Notes: generated by a model from the sequence alone, not told the origin. A DNA stretch of 64,000 nt from Muscardinus avellanarius (GCA_963383645.1 OY726567.1:69133575-69197574); one strand, 5' to 3'. Positions 44,309 to 56,456 are shown, counted from the first letter of the stretch. A program made the numbers and translations.

Positions 44309-44910
44309 AGTTTGGGTGTGCGGGTGCTAGGGATTAAATTCATAAGGGCACCAGTCCAAGCCCGGTGTGGTGACGCATACCTGAAATCCCAGTACTTGGG
44401 GGGCTGAGACAGGAGAATCTCAGATTCAAAGACAGGCTCAGAGCCAGGTGTAGTGGTGCACACTTGTAATCTCAGCATTTGGAAAGCTGAGACCAGAGGA
44501 TCCCGGTTTGTGGACAGCCTCAGCTACTTAGTGAGGCCCTCTGCAACTTAGTGAGACCCTGTTTAAAAATAAAGAATAAAAAATAGGGCAGAGTGTAGCT
44601 TGGAGGTCGAATGTCCCTGGGTTCCATCCCCAGACCTGCCAAAAAAAAAAAAAAGGCTCAGCAACTTAGCAAAACTATTTCCCCAAAAGAAGAGAGGTTT
44701 TAGGGTTCTGGCCCAGAGGTAGAATGCCCCTGGGTTCAATCCCTAGCACCACTACCACCAAAACAAAAAAATAGGGCACCAGTCCCATTATGAGTGCCCT
44801 ACCCTGTGACTTCATCTAATCCTAATAATTATACCAGACGCCTCACATTGGGGTAGAATTTGACCATATGAATTTGGGGGGATACAAACATCCAGTCTAT
44901 TACACAGCGT
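43632..44910. repeat. Old MaLR-like repeat split by a SINE cluster
   Basis: 'ttaggctgctataacacaac...cttacagctctggatgatagaagtccaagagccagc' (44045-44145) and 'taattataccag...gacatttgggg'-type text at about 44790-44900 ('accatatgaatttggggggatacaaacatccagtc') are the two ends of one old LTR-type repeat. A (GTT)n run lies at 44268-44309. SINE copies lie between 44357 and 44765. Confidence 0.55.
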
Positions 44911-45093
44911 GGAATGGAGCCACAGTGTTCAGTACAGTTCCATGTTGATCACAGCACTACCTCTTGGCTTAGGCCAGAGTGAATCCCCCATGACAACAGG
45001 GCCTTATCCAGAACATTTATATCCCACCATCCCTGCGGGACTGGCTCTGGTCAGATGTGGCCCATGGCTGAGCTGATGTGTGTGATGTTTCAG

Positions 45094-45217
45094 AAGCCAG
45101 TGACCTTTCAGGATGTGGTTGTGGACTTCACACAGGGGGAGTCAGGACTTCTGGACCCAAGACAAAGTGTCCTGTACTGAGACATGCTAAGGAACGACCG
45201 CAACCTGGAGTCCCTGA
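45094..45217 (+). pseudogene. KRAB A exon of a broken KRAB-ZNF gene
   Basis: An acceptor tgatgtttcag, identical in layout to that of ZNF8 exon 2, precedes KPVTFQDVVVDFTQGESGLL. After this comes DPRQSVLY, a TGA stop at 45178-45180, and DMLRNDRNLESL. The conserved EEW is changed to GES, one codon of the DVML core is missing, and the stop replaces the Arg of LYRDV. The exon is 124 bases against the usual 127. A phase 1 donor (gtgagg) is kept. This is a dead KRAB box. Confidence 0.88.
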
Positions 45218-45471
45218 GTGAGGCTTCCCAGTCTCTCCATATGTGTCACTTGGCATTGATCTATATTTATCCCCTGACTGGTCCTCAGTTCCTCACACCC
45301 AGGTGCATCCTTGCCCTAACTGTGTTCCCCAGCCATATCTCTTGTGCAGAGACCCCAGCCTGCATCACCAGAGAGAGAGCTTTCTCGTGTCTCACCATTC
45401 AGCCCCTGTCATGGCCTAACTGACTTGAACACCACCACCACCCTTTCCTCCTCCTTTTTCAACATTGGCAG

Positions 45472-45563
45472 GACTTCCTGGTTGCAAACCAGACATGATT
45501 TCCAAGCTGGAGCAGTGGGAAGACCCTTGGAGTATGGGGAGAGAAAGATCCCAAGAGGTACAA
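45472..45563 (+). pseudogene. KRAB B exon of the same broken gene
   Basis: The acceptor 'aacattggcag' is followed by LPGCKPDMISKLEQWEDPWS, then MGRERSQEVQ. KPDMISKLEQ is the KRAB B core. It follows the KRAB A relic after a short intron (254 bases), as in ZNF8 (267 bases). The donor is uncertain: gtacaa at 45558 or gtgagt at 45564. Confidence 0.82.
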
Positions 45564-45679
45564 GTGAGTACGGATTTCCTCCATCAGATCTTTGGGGCAG
45601 GAAGGTGCAGTGTGCATCCACTTTTGTTGAAAGAGCACAAAACCAATCCCATGCTCAATAATCAGTCACTCTAGACCCT

Positions 45680-45780
45680 GACAGTCTCTAATATGCTTTC
45701 TGTCTCTATGGATTTGGCTAGACATTTCACATAAATGGAACTTATATAACCTAACCCATATAAGTACACATGTATATTTT
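45680..45780 (-). repeat. Old L1 3'-end fragment
   Basis: 'ctctaatatgctttctgtctctatggatttggctagac...cataaatggaac' is the same old reversed L1 segment type as at 36780. Confidence 0.5.
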
Positions 45781-45804
45781 TCTTATAAGTACAATAACTG
45801 GTTA

Positions 45805-46014
45805 TTTGGGGGGAGAGCTAGGAGTAGAACCTGGGGTATTCTTCCTTAGAGCTACACCTCAGCCCTATTTTTTATTTGGAAACACTAAGTTGTTGAAATG
45901 CTAAGTTGCTAAGGTTGGCCTCAAACCTGTGATCTTCCTGTCTCAGTCTCCTAAGTCCTGAAGTAACAGGCATGTACCACCACACCCAGCTCAGTAACTG
46001 CCCCTTAATGACTG

Positions 46015-46081
<67 letters not shown>

Positions 46082-47295
46082 TTTCTCCCTTTCTTTTATT
46101 TCTTTTTGCAGTACTGGGGGTAGAACCAGGGTCATTCTACCTCTGAACTAAACACCCATCCCTATTTTTTATTCTTTTTTTTTGGGGGGGGTGGGTCTGG
46201 GGATGGAACCCAGGGGCATTTGACCTCTGAGCTACACCCTCTGCCCTACTTTTAATTTTTTACTTTTGAAACAGGGTCTCACTAAGTTGCAGAGGGCCTC
46301 ACTGGTTTGTGGTTTGTGGACACAAACCACGATCCTTTGGTCTCAGCCTCCCAAATGCTGGGATTACAAGTATGTGCCACTATGCCCAGCTATTTTAGAT
46401 TCTTTATTTTGAAGCAGGGTCTCAGTGAGTTGCAAAAGGCCTCACTCAGTAGCTGGGGCTGTCCACAAACCAGGATCCTCCTGTCTCAGCCTCCTAAATG
46501 CTGGGATTACAAGTATTCACCACCACGCCCGGCTTATTTTATTCTTTTGTATTTTGAAGCAGAGTCTCACTGTAAGTTGTGGAGAGCATCACTAAACTGA
46601 TGAGGCTGTCCTCAAACCTGCACTCCTAGCTCAGCCTCCCAAGTACTGGATTTACAAGCATGTACCACCATGCCTGGCCTATTTTTTATTTTGAAACAGA
46701 TTCTCTGTCCTGGATCCTATGATCCTCCCATCTCAACCTCCCAAGTACTGGGATTACAGATGGGCATCACTGTGCTCACCTCCATATATTGCTTTCAATG
46801 CTGAGAATGTTTTATATGTTTTCAGCCGGGAACCAAACTCTCAGATAATGAATGTCTGTGTGTTGGATGCTGAGGGGCCAATGCAAATGTGTCACCTTGC
46901 AGCATCCTCATCATGGCTCTGTGAGGTGCATGGTGTGAACTCAGAGGAGCTCCCACTACCCAGCCCCAGCTGTGAAGCCCAGTGGGTGCACATTTCCCCC
47001 ACCCTCCACCATACCATCTCCCTAAAAATCTGCTTTAGTTCTCAGGTGGTTTAGGAAGGAGCTGACAATTTGGGGGCTGTGCGTGTGTGTCTGTGTCTGT
47101 GTGTCTGTGTGTGTGTTTCACTGGGGATGGAACCCAGAAGCATTCTACCTCTGAGCTACACCCCAGCCCTATTTTATTTTTATTTTGAAACAAGGTCTTA
47201 ATGAGTTGCAGAGGGCCTCACTAAGTCACTGGGGCTGGTAGTGAACCAACAATCCTCCTGTCTCAGCTTCCCATATGCCACCACACCCAGCTTGG
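45805..47295 (-). repeat. Minus-strand SINE cluster with (TTTC)n
   Basis: Copies lie at about 45805-46000, 46100-46160 (ID half), 46170-46395, 46396-46540, 46541-46680, 46680-46780 (B1 half) and 47117-47295. A TTTC microsatellite lies at 46019-46090. 46781-47110 is unique-looking with no gene recognised. Confidence 0.8.
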
Positions 47296-47531
47296 GGGTG
47301 GTTTTCATTCTTATGCCTAACTCAGGCTTCTTCCCAGGGTCAGAGGGCATGACCTGCCCTCTGCAGGACAAAGGTCAACAAGTAAATGCATTCATTGGTC
47401 ACTCAGCTTCTGGTGGTTTCAGGATAGGACACAAGCTGACCACTAGCTTTAAGTGAGGGTGCTGGAGATGGGTTTTTCTTGAGCTTCCCCCTCAGGCAAT
47501 CAGATCCCAGAAAATGAAAATCAGTATTCAT

Positions 47532-48765
47532 GCCAGGCGTGGTGGCGCACGCTTGTAATCTCAGCATTTGGGAGGCTGAGACAGGAGGATCACGGTTCAC
47601 AGACAGCCTCAGCTACTACTTAGGCCCTTTGCAACTCAGTGAGACCTGTTTCAAAATAAAGAAAAAAGGGGGGGGGAAAAGAAAATCAGTATTCACTTGG
47701 ACAAGTATGAAATTTCTTTTATGAAATGTGCTCATTCAAATCCTAGACCTACCATCACTGCCCTGCACTGAGGCCTTGTCATTTGAAATTTTTCTTCCTG
47801 TTATGACAGGGCATAGGCATCTCCACAAATTAGTTTCCTTAACACAACAGAAATGTATTTCACTGTAATCAGTCATAGCTGCAAGTACAGCTCTATGCTG
47901 GATCCCGCTGAGTTCTTTTAGTCAATCGCCAGACCCGTGAAGGTACTTCAGCCTGCCTGCTCTTCTGTCCTCCTTCCCTGTCCCTTTCCTCAACTGCAGG
48001 AACCCCTTCTCAAAGCCACCAATCTGCTCTGACCTGGCCACGGCTCATTCTGTTTAGTCTGATGGCTGCAGTTCTTCCTGTCCCCTATAGAGGGCTGCAT
48101 AGATCCAGTTGAGTGTGTTTCTTTGCTTGATTTTTTTTCAGTCTCAGATCCTGGGATCCAGGATTCAAGCCTTTCTTCCCAGGAAAGCATTCTGCCTTGA
48201 GTACAGGTGAAGGTGGGATTCAAGGAGTAAGACTTCTGGCACACCATCCTGAGAGAAGTCCTGGGGCACAGGAGCCAAACAGTAGGAAAACTTAACCAAA
48301 CACTGATGATCAGCTGGGGGAAAAGAGCCTTGCAGAAGTCTCCTCCACTGGCATCTGATTCTCACCAGGAACCAGGGCATGCCCCCAGGGCAAAGCGCCC
48401 CTGGACCACATTTTCAAAAGGGCCCTACATTCGTTTCAGTCCTAGATTCATTTCAGAGACCCCCCCCACTGCTGAGGAGAAGGTGGGGAGGGGAGCCCAA
48501 AGCTGTTTCCTTAGACCTTAGCCAGCCACCAGAACTTAGCCATAGTCTAGTTTTTGAAAAAGAATATTTTAAGATAGACATGGTGGCACACACTTGTAAT
48601 ACCAGTACCTGGTAAGCTGAGACAAGAGGATCACAGTTTCGGGTACAACCTCAGCTACTTAGGCCCTTTGCAACTCAGTGAGACCCTGTTTCAAAATAAA
48701 GAATAAAAAATTAGGGCTCAGGGTGTAGGTCAGAGGTAGAATGCCCCTGGGTTCCACCCCTGGAA

Positions 48766-48807
<42 letters not shown>

Positions 48808-49440
48808 TTCGTGTTGTTAGATAAGTAGGATTGGATGGCAGAAGTCAGTCCTCTTTCAGCCTATTTCCAGGGATATTTACTATAAAGACGCAGTTCTAGA
48901 ATATAAAGCCTGTGAGAATAGTCTAAATCAGAATGAAACTGCTTCTGCCAACCTCAACAAAAATAAAGCAAATATATTATAAAAAATAGTTCTTAGATGG
49001 GCATAGTAGTGCACGCCTGTAAACTCAGTACTTGGGAGGCTTAGTCAGTAGGATCACAGGTTCAAAGCCAGCCTCAGCAATTTATAAAGACCTTATTTCC
49101 AAATGAAAAAAAAAAATTTAAAAAGAGCCAGTCATGGTGGCACATGCTTATAATCCCAGTACTTGGGAGGCTGAGACAGGAGTATTGAAGGTTTGTGGCC
49201 AGCCTCCACAACTTAGTAAGACCCTGTTTAGAAATAAAAAATTAGCCAGGCGTGGTGGCGCACGCTTGTAATCCCCGCACTTGTGAGGTGGAGATAGGAG
49301 GATCACGCAGGTTCGAAGCCAGCCAAGCTGGCTTAAGAGACCCTGTTTCGAAAAATAAAAAAGTGGTCTTGGAGTGTAGCCCAGAGGTAGAAGGGCTTTC
49401 AGGAACCCCAGTACCACCACCAAAAAAAAAAAAAAAAAAT
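47532..49440 (+). repeat. Plus-strand SINEs and (CA)n
   Basis: Copies at 47532-47670, 48570-48770 (followed by (CA)n at 48769-48805), about 48985-49130, 49130-49240 and 49243-49440 (type 2). 47680-48130 and 48806-48980 show no other recognised element. Confidence 0.8.
48142..48521 (+). pseudogene. Likely decayed last-exon linker of the KRAB-ZNF relic
   Basis: After a long pyrimidine tract and cag (48139-48141), one frame reads SDPGIQDSSLSSQESILP, stop, VQVKVGFKE, stop, DFWHTILREVLGHRSQ, and on to ETPPTAEEKVGRGAQS. Only two stops fall in about 126 codons. The style (acidic, Ser/Glu-rich linker) is that of the segment between KRAB and fingers. No C2H2 finger follows before a SINE at 48570. Assignment to the KRAB relic rests on position, strand and phase, so it is an inference. 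Confidence 0.45.
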
Positions 49441-49719
49441 TAAAAAATGGGCCTGGGTGAGGACGGGCCCGGAGCCTGCTGCATGGTAAGGCCAGGTCTG
49501 GAGCCAGCGAGGCCGGGCCCAGAGCCTGTTGTGCAGCAGGCCTGGAACTGCAGCATGCTCCACAGCAAAGGGCCAGTGGTTTTCGTCAGCTGTGTGGCAG
49601 GAAGCACTAGAAGCTGCCACTGCCTCACCTAATCTCTCAGCAAATTTACAGGTCCAGGTGACCTCTATTTAAATAAGTTGGTTGTGAGTGGATCATCTTG
49701 TCAAAATTAATCACTTTGT

Positions 49720-50445
49720 GGCTTTCAGGTTTTCAGTAAGTGGGAATAAGGGTGGAGAAATAGAAGCTCTAATATATTGTTGGTGGGATTGCAAGTTGGT
49801 GCAACCACTTTGGAGAACAGTATTATAGAAGATCCTCAGAAGAAGGAAAACGAACTTACCATATGATCCAGCAATACCACCTCTGGGTATCTACCAAAAA
49901 GAATGAAAACCAAAATACCAAACTAATGCATGAACAACCATGTTCATAGCTGCACAGTTCACCATTGCCAAACTGTGGAACCAGCCAATATTTCCTTCAA
50001 CAGATGAGTGGATTTCAAAACTGTGGAATATGTATACAGTGGAATTTTTCCCAGCCATAAGGGAGAACAAAATTATGGCATTTACAGTGAAATGTCACAA
50101 AAAATAAGAAATCAGATGCTTTTCTTAATGTGCAAAATATTAGGGAGAAATGGGTAACAGGAGGAACTCTAGATGAAGAAGGGACCCTATAGAGGAGCAA
50201 TGAAGGTGACATATCTGAGGGGATAAGACAGAGGATAAGGAAACTCTTTAAAGCACATGATGTACTTAAACATATCAAAGTCAGTCAGGAAGCCAAGCAT
50301 GGGTAGAAGGGAGGGGGAGGGAAGGGGTTTTGGATTGGGTAGGGGCTGATTGGGTGATCTGTGCATGTATATCTCCACAATTTTTTTACCCCATTGAGAT
50401 GTATGACTATAATGCACCAATAAAAATTTATTTTAAAAAAAGAAG
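49720..50445 (+). mobile_element. 5'-truncated L1, 3' end present
   Basis: 'ttggtgggattgcaagttggtgcaaccac...ttaccatatgatccagcaataccacc...atgcaccaataaaaattta' is the last ORF2 codons and 3'UTR of an L1, parallel to the copy at 42023. It is partly deleted and ends in the A-rich run before the SINE at 50452. Confidence 0.85.
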
Positions 50446-50451
50446 AAAGAA

Positions 50452-50677
50452 AGAGCCGGTGTGGTGGCACATGCTTGTAATCCCAGCATTTGTGAGGCTG
50501 AGACCGGAGGATCTTGGTTCACAGACAGCCTCAGCTACTAAGTGAGGCCCTCCGCAGCTCAGTGAGACCCTATTTCAAAATAAAAAATGAAAAATTTGTC
50601 AGGGGTGTAGCTCGGAGGTCGAATGCCTCTGGGTTCTATCCCCAGACAAGAAAATAAGGAAAGAAAGAAAGAAAGAG

Positions 50678-50732
<55 letters not shown>

Positions 50733-50946
50733 AAAAGAAAGAAAGAAAGAAAGATAGCTAAGCATGGTGGCGCATGCTTGTAATCCCGCGCTTGGGAGGC
50801 AGAGACAGGAGGATCACGCTGGTTCAGAGCCAGCCTCACTGGCTTAAGAGACCCTGTATTCAAATTTAAAAAATATAAATAGGTCTGGGAGTGTAGCCCA
50901 GAGGTAGAAGGGCTTCCAGGAACCCCAGTACCACGAAAGAAAGAAA

Positions 50947-51005
<59 letters not shown>

Positions 51006-51115
51006 GAAGAAAGAAAAGAGAAAAACTTTAAAATTAAAAAAAATGGGGCTGGGGTGTAGCTCAGAGATAGAATGCCCCTGGGTTCCATCTCCAGTACTGC
51101 AATAAAATAAAATAA
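50452..51115 (+). repeat. Two SINEs with long (GAAA)n tails
   Basis: SINEs at 50452-50650 and 50753-50937 (type 2) are each followed by a GAAA tract (about 50655-50755 and 50938-51015). A lone ID half lies at 51040-51112. The tracts look like expanded SINE A-tails. Confidence 0.88.
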
Positions 51116-51261
51116 AAAGTCCACTTGCCTCAACCTCCTTGCATATACCCAAACTATGACACATGCATCCCCACTGCAGTGTTCTTCCCGTCACAACACT
51201 CTTCCCAAATAGAACCTGATTTTGCTTTGGTTTTGATGAGCATTGTTTTTATTTATTGTGT

Positions 51262-51346
51262 TTGTTTTGCAGTGCTGGAGATTGAACCCAGGGCCTCAGG
51301 AATGCCAGGCAGGTGCTCCACCACTGAGCTACATCCCCAGCATGCT
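51262..51346 (-). repeat. ID monomer
   Basis: 'tgcagtgctggagattgaacccagggcctcaggaatgccaggcaggtgctccaccactgagctacatccccagc' in reverse is a tRNA-derived ID unit. It contains the anticodon-arm region that the dimeric SINEs here have lost. Confidence 0.85.
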
Positions 51347-52087
51347 TTGGTTTTAACCTCTTTGTCTTTTCTGTGAGTTGGCAAGCCCAGTTGAGCCTGG
51401 GAGAAAGTGAGATGATTGAGTCCTACCTGAAGATGTGAGTTTAGCCACTTGGCTGGCTAAAAGTAAAGTAGGAGCTAGGAGAATTTGCTCTATCCAGATG
51501 CTGATTCCATTCTACTGGGACCTGTGCATGTATACCCATTCTCCCACGTAACATCTCTGGCTCTCAGGATGATATCTAGCTAACACAGCCCAGAGGTTCA
51601 GAGACTGACTGAACAGAGAACAAGTACAAAAGGGATGGCCAAGGGAAAAGGCCTTCCAAGGTCTGGAGTATGGACTAGAGAGGCTATGGGGTGGGGGTTA
51701 GGGGGTGAGTGAGGAGAATACAGCTGAAGAGCTCCAGGCAAGGGATTATTGTTGGTCTGATGTTCACTCATTCCTCAACCCAACAATTCCCAGTGCCTGG
51801 CTTCAGCTATGAAAAGAGAACGAATCCTAATAACATGGACTCAAAACCTGGGCACAAAAGGAGTCTGGGATCCTCGGGGTCTTAATGCCGCCAGATTAGC
51901 CTCCAATGGGCTCTGCCTACTGGCCCTCTGTACTAAGTGGGGAAGGGGAGTTTAAAGTTTGATCAGTCCATACGTAGTTTTTACGGGCTGAGCTTAAAGC
52001 TATATTACTAATTCAAACAATAGTGGCTGACATTCAAATCGCTCAATTCCTTGCCTGGTAGAAAGGGAGGCCATCCTCAGACAAATT

Positions 52088-55004
52088 TTTTTTTACTTTT
52101 TTTTATTGCTGCACTGTATTCATACATCATAATGAGATTAAAAAAAAACTTTTGTAGACATACATGCACACATCACCCAATTAGACCCTACCCATTTCCC
52201 ACCCCATTCCCTCCGCATCCCTCCTTCCCATGCTTGGCTTAGTGGTTGACATCTAGTATTATAGCAATTTATCCAAAATTAACAATGATAATCTCACATA
52301 ACAGTTTCATTTGTCTGATAACAAGCTTTTGATGACTTAAAGATAACATTTCAATATTTCTTTTTGCTTTCTTACCAGAGAATATTTTTTAGGTGAAACT
52401 ATCATACATTTCTTTATTTATTTTTCAGAATAAAATCTATCCTAATATGGAATATGGACTCTAGATACCCAAAACGATCTCGAAAAAGAACAAAGCTAGA
52501 AGATGTATATTTTCTAATTTCAAACCATATAAAGCTACAATAATTGAAACAGTGTAGTACTGTTATAAAGGCAGATATATAAACCACTGGAGTTAAATAA
52601 AAGCCTAGAGATAAATTCTTCCATATATTGTCAAGTTATTTTTGACAAGGTTTCCACAAACATTTGGTGGAGGAAATAATAATTTTTTAACTAAATATTG
52701 TTGAAAAATAATAATTACATGAAAAAGAATAAAATTGGACCCTTACCTAACACCATATACAAATATTAACTCAAAATAGATAAAAGACCTAAATATAAAT
52801 CTTAAGACTATAAGCTTTTACAAGAAAATCTGGGTCATTAAACCGCACAAGATTGAAATTGGCAGTGATTTCTTGGATATGATTTCAATGGCACAGGCAA
52901 CAGAAGGGTATACAAACTCCCTAAAAAATAAAAAAATATTGTATATCCAAAGACAATGTAAACAGAGTTAAAAGTCACTGATAGAATGGGATAAAATATT
53001 TCCAAATGCTATATCTGAAGGTATATTAATATTCCAACTAGAAATCCTAAAAATTAGCAATAATAAAAGCAAACAATACAATTTAGAGATATGTAAAAGA
53101 CTAACATAAATAATGAATCTCCACAAATAACCAATCTTAGTTGTCTGTTGGATGGAAAATCTTGTTTCTCTGGTTCTGGTGTGTGTGTTACCTAATTCTT
53201 CTTTGTAGTTAATCTCTTTGAGTATTTTCTCTAGCGCTGGTTTTGAAGACATAAATTCCTTCAGTTTCTGTTTGTCATGGAAGCTTCTTATTTCTCCATC
53301 TAATTTGATAGAAAGTTTTGCTGGGTAGGAAATTTTGGGCTGGAAGTTGTTTTCTTTCAGAGTTTGGAATATGTTACTCCAAGCCCTTCTGGCTCTCATG
53401 ACTTGGTTTGGGAAGTCTGGAGTGATTCTAATTGGTTTGCCTCTGAATGTCACTTGGTCCTTTGCTTTTGTTGCCTTTAAGATTCTCTGCCTGGCTTCCA
53501 CATTGGTCATTTTGACAGTTATGTGGCATGGGGGTCCTCTTCTCTTTATCCTGTCTAAAGGGAGTTCTCTAAGTTTCCTGGACCTGTGTATCAACCTCTT
53601 GCTCTATGTTTGGAAAATTTTCTGCTATTACTTCCTTGAAGAGATTGTTGATCCCTTTGGTTTCACCTTCTTTTTCCTCCTCTATTCCAATTATTCTTAG
53701 GTTAGCTCTCTTAAGATGGGCCCATATTTCTTCAATGTCAGATTCCTGCTGTCGGATTTTTTTTCTAAATTAGAAACTATGCGTTCTTTTTTGGAGTGAT
53801 CATCTTCTAAGAGCGAGATTCTATTCTTCATGTGGTCTAATCGGTTGTTTGTACTTTGAATTGAGGCCTTCATTAATTGCATCCTTTATCTCTTTTTGTC
53901 TCTCTCTAAATTATTTTCAAAACAGCTCTATTATTTCTACAGTTATTTTCCTGATTTGATCTTCTAGAAATCTCTGAATTTCTGTTTTATCAGGTTCTGA
54001 TGTTGTGGGGTTGTGGGCATTCATTGCTCCATTGTTATTCCTCTTTCCCATGATTTCAGAAGTTTGTGCCTTCTCTGGGTTCTTCCCTTGGGTCACTAAG
54101 ACTTCACTTAAGGTGCTCTGGATCTCAGTCCCCACTACTCCTTTATTAGGTTGTATCGCAGAGTCTCAGACCCAGGGACTCAAATGAGGCTGCTTTAGAC
54201 CATGGGGGTGCCAGGTTGGGCATTCTCCTATGGTGTGATATCTCTGCCACTGCCACTCCCCCACTGGGTCAAGTCCCTGGGAGTGCAGTACTGGGATTTC
54301 TCCTCTAGGGGCCACAATTTGATTTACTGTTGATGAGTGCACCGATGGAGCTGTAGTGGAATCGGTGAATTCGCTGCTGTTGCCGCCGGTGGCAATATGG
54401 CGCCGCTGCAACACCCTCAGCCGTGAGGCTGGTGTATTTCTTTTCTGGTTTTGAGCTCTGCTGTGAGTCCCTGCAGGGTGTGCTGAGCCCAGCCACTGGG
54501 AGCTTTAGATGCTCCCTGCACCGAAAAATCTGCCGAATCCTGCTCAGCTGTTTCACAGCGGCTCACCTCAGCTCGCTGTCCGCCACTCCTCTCTGGAGCC
54601 TGGTGGGCTGTTGAGTGCGTTGGTCTGGTGCCATCCGGTGAAGTCACTTCTGCCGCCGGCAGTAACGCGCTGCTGCTACGTCCTCGGCCGTGAGGCCGGC
54701 ATATCTCCTCTGTGGCTCTGAGCTCCGTTCTGAGTCCCCCTCCTCTCTGGGGCCCGGTGCTACAAGGAAAGATGGCGCCCACCGCTCCACACCGCAGCTC
54801 CGGCCACAGCACTGCGGTCTGGTTTCTTTCTGGTATCTCATTTTTCCAGCCCTCTTTTTCTCTGTCCCTTGTAATTACATTTTTTTGTTTCTCTGCTGAT
54901 GGTGTTTTCTGACTATGAAAGGCGCTGATTTTGTAGTAATAGAGATTGGTTGTTAGCAGGGCTCATAAGCCCTGCTTTTCTTTGTCGCCATCTTCCTGAA
55001 AGTC
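52088..55004 (-). mobile_element. Chimeric ORF1-only L1 element, copy B
   Basis: It has the same order and joints as copy A: 5'UTR (about 55004-54136), ORF1 remains (about 54135-53140), the captured segment with antisense older L1 sequence (about 53139-52210), and the L1 3'UTR end with T-run at 52088. Its own target duplication cctcagacaaatt lies at 52075-52087 and 55005-55017, within ERV gag sequence. ORF1 is broken by frameshifts. In the ungapped ORF1 stretch 12301-12573 versus 53209-53481 I count six differences in 273 bases. Confidence 0.88.
53140..54135 (-). pseudogene. ORF1 of copy B, frameshifted
   Basis: Three pieces in different frames: N-terminus at 54135-53917 (KNPEKAQTSEIMGKRNNNGA), coiled coil at 53882-53697 (NRLDHMKNRISLLEDDHSKK), and C-terminal two-thirds at 53594-53140 (HITVKMTNVEARQRILKATK and on). 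It is the counterpart of the intact ORF1 in copy A. Confidence 0.9.
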
Positions 55005-55689
55005 CCTCAGACAAATTCTTAACTTAGTCCACACCAGATATAAAGAAAAACTCCCCAAACTGGTGTCAGAGTCAAAAAGTGTAATCTAAAATCACTACTG
55101 CAAGCTGTCAACTCAGTTTATAATAATAGGGACTTGAAAAGGGGAAAACAGAAGGATAAATGCTATAAAAGAATTCTGGCTGAGCAATAATCCTATAAAA
55201 GCCTGAGTTCAAGTCTGTTTTAAGTGTGGAGAACAAGGGAATCACCGGCGTAAATACCCTCAACCAGGAGGCCAAAAGGGCTCTCCAAGGCCCTGCTCAA
55301 AGTGCAAAGGGGACCATTAAAAGTCTGAGTGCCCCTCTGGACCTGGGATCCTCAGATCCAGGTTCCCAGTGATAAGTTCCAGGGCCATTCCTCCAGGCTC
55401 CCTCCACCTGAGTTAAGACTAAAGAGCCTTAGGTGATCACAGGGAGATCTCAGACCCTTATCTCCTGGCCCAAGGTCCAAAAGTTAAGCTAGGGTGAGGG
55501 GCACATCAGGCCAGCCCCTAAAGTGTTTCTGTAGTCAATAATCAGCCTGTTTCCAGGGTGACCTATAATTCTCCCATTCTTAGAGATTCTCCCATTCAGA
55601 GATTCTAGCTCCTCTGTTAAAAAGGAGATATAATGTCAGGAAACTAGCAAGCCTTTTTTTTTTTCCTCTGTTGTTGGCTGTAGTAAAGT

Positions 55690-56100
55690 TACTGTGCAAA
55701 TTTGTTTTCATTTCGACCTGTCTTAGCTAAATGTAAACTTCTAAAAAATAGCTGTCCAATTGGACCTCTATGAAATGTGATTAAATACAATATACATTGC
55801 TTTTAAAGTTCTTTTGTTCTTTAATAAAATTAATGTTTTAAGACACTAGTGATGTTTATCTGATGTCATGGTTTTCTGTGGTAATCTATAATAGAGTTAT
55901 TAGGTTGTATGATCAAATATGATATGCATTGTCTTTCATTTTATTCCTTTTGCAAAATTAAGGTTTTAAGATGCTAGTGATGTTTACCTAAATGTCTTAA
56001 CTTTCCATGGTAATCTGTAATTCAATTATTAAATTGGGAAAATATAAAATGCAATGCTTTAAATTGCTCTTAACTTCATAAAGTTTAAAGTAACACTTAA
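55690..56100. repeat. Imperfect tandem repeat, unit about 130-150 bp
   Basis: Two units and part of a third are recognisable by repeated 'aaa/ttaatgttttaagacactagtgatgttta' versus 'ttaaggttttaagatgctagtgatgttta', and 'ggtaatctataatagagttatt' versus 'ggtaatctgtaattcaattatt'. They start near 55752 and 55900. The array lies inside the ERV remnant. Confidence 0.75.
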
Positions 56101-56392
56101 GTCTTTTAAATTGGTTTGGTATTTGTAAAATGGTATTGTTTTTGGTTTAGCTTGTACATAAGAATAAGAGACAGATGTAAAAGTAGTATAAAGTTTTTGG
56201 TAGGTACAAAGAAAGGAAATTTTGTAAGCTTAAGAAAGCATTTTATAAGGTTTATCCTAAGATTGTCTCAAATGGGAAAGAAAAGACCCGGATAAAAATT
56301 AGAGGGTTGAGGTAAATTGTAAAGTATTTGTGTTGTGTTTGTTTGCATATGTAATGGAGATGGTTTTATTAGTTAAAAGACAGTAGGTTTCT

Positions 56393-56408
56393 TTTTTCTT
56401 TTATTTTC

Positions 56409-56456
<48 letters not shown>

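Larger units (their letters stand above)
51780..56450 (+). mobile_element. Broken class I ERV, gag side, split by chimeric L1 copy B
   Basis: Gag-like reading is visible before 52074 and continues at 55018. A nucleocapsid region lies at 55216-55335: two zinc-knuckle-like blocks in one frame, the first CFKCGEQG with its last His/Cys positions changed, the second CSKCKGDH with a stop before KSEC. The C-X2-C-X3-H-X4-C spacing of the second is seen in class I ERV gag proteins. Several stops break the frame. 55640-56400 is AT-rich with an imperfect tandem repeat. No complete retroviral gene remains. Confidence 0.65.

Noticed and set aside
51262..51346. Functional tRNA gene
   Set aside because: It is tRNA-like but matches the ID SINE consensus, lacks a proper cloverleaf and sits among similar dispersed copies.
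52088..55004. Copy B as part of a segmental duplication of copy A
   Set aside because: The flanks do not match and each copy has its own target duplication. The similarity ends at the element borders.
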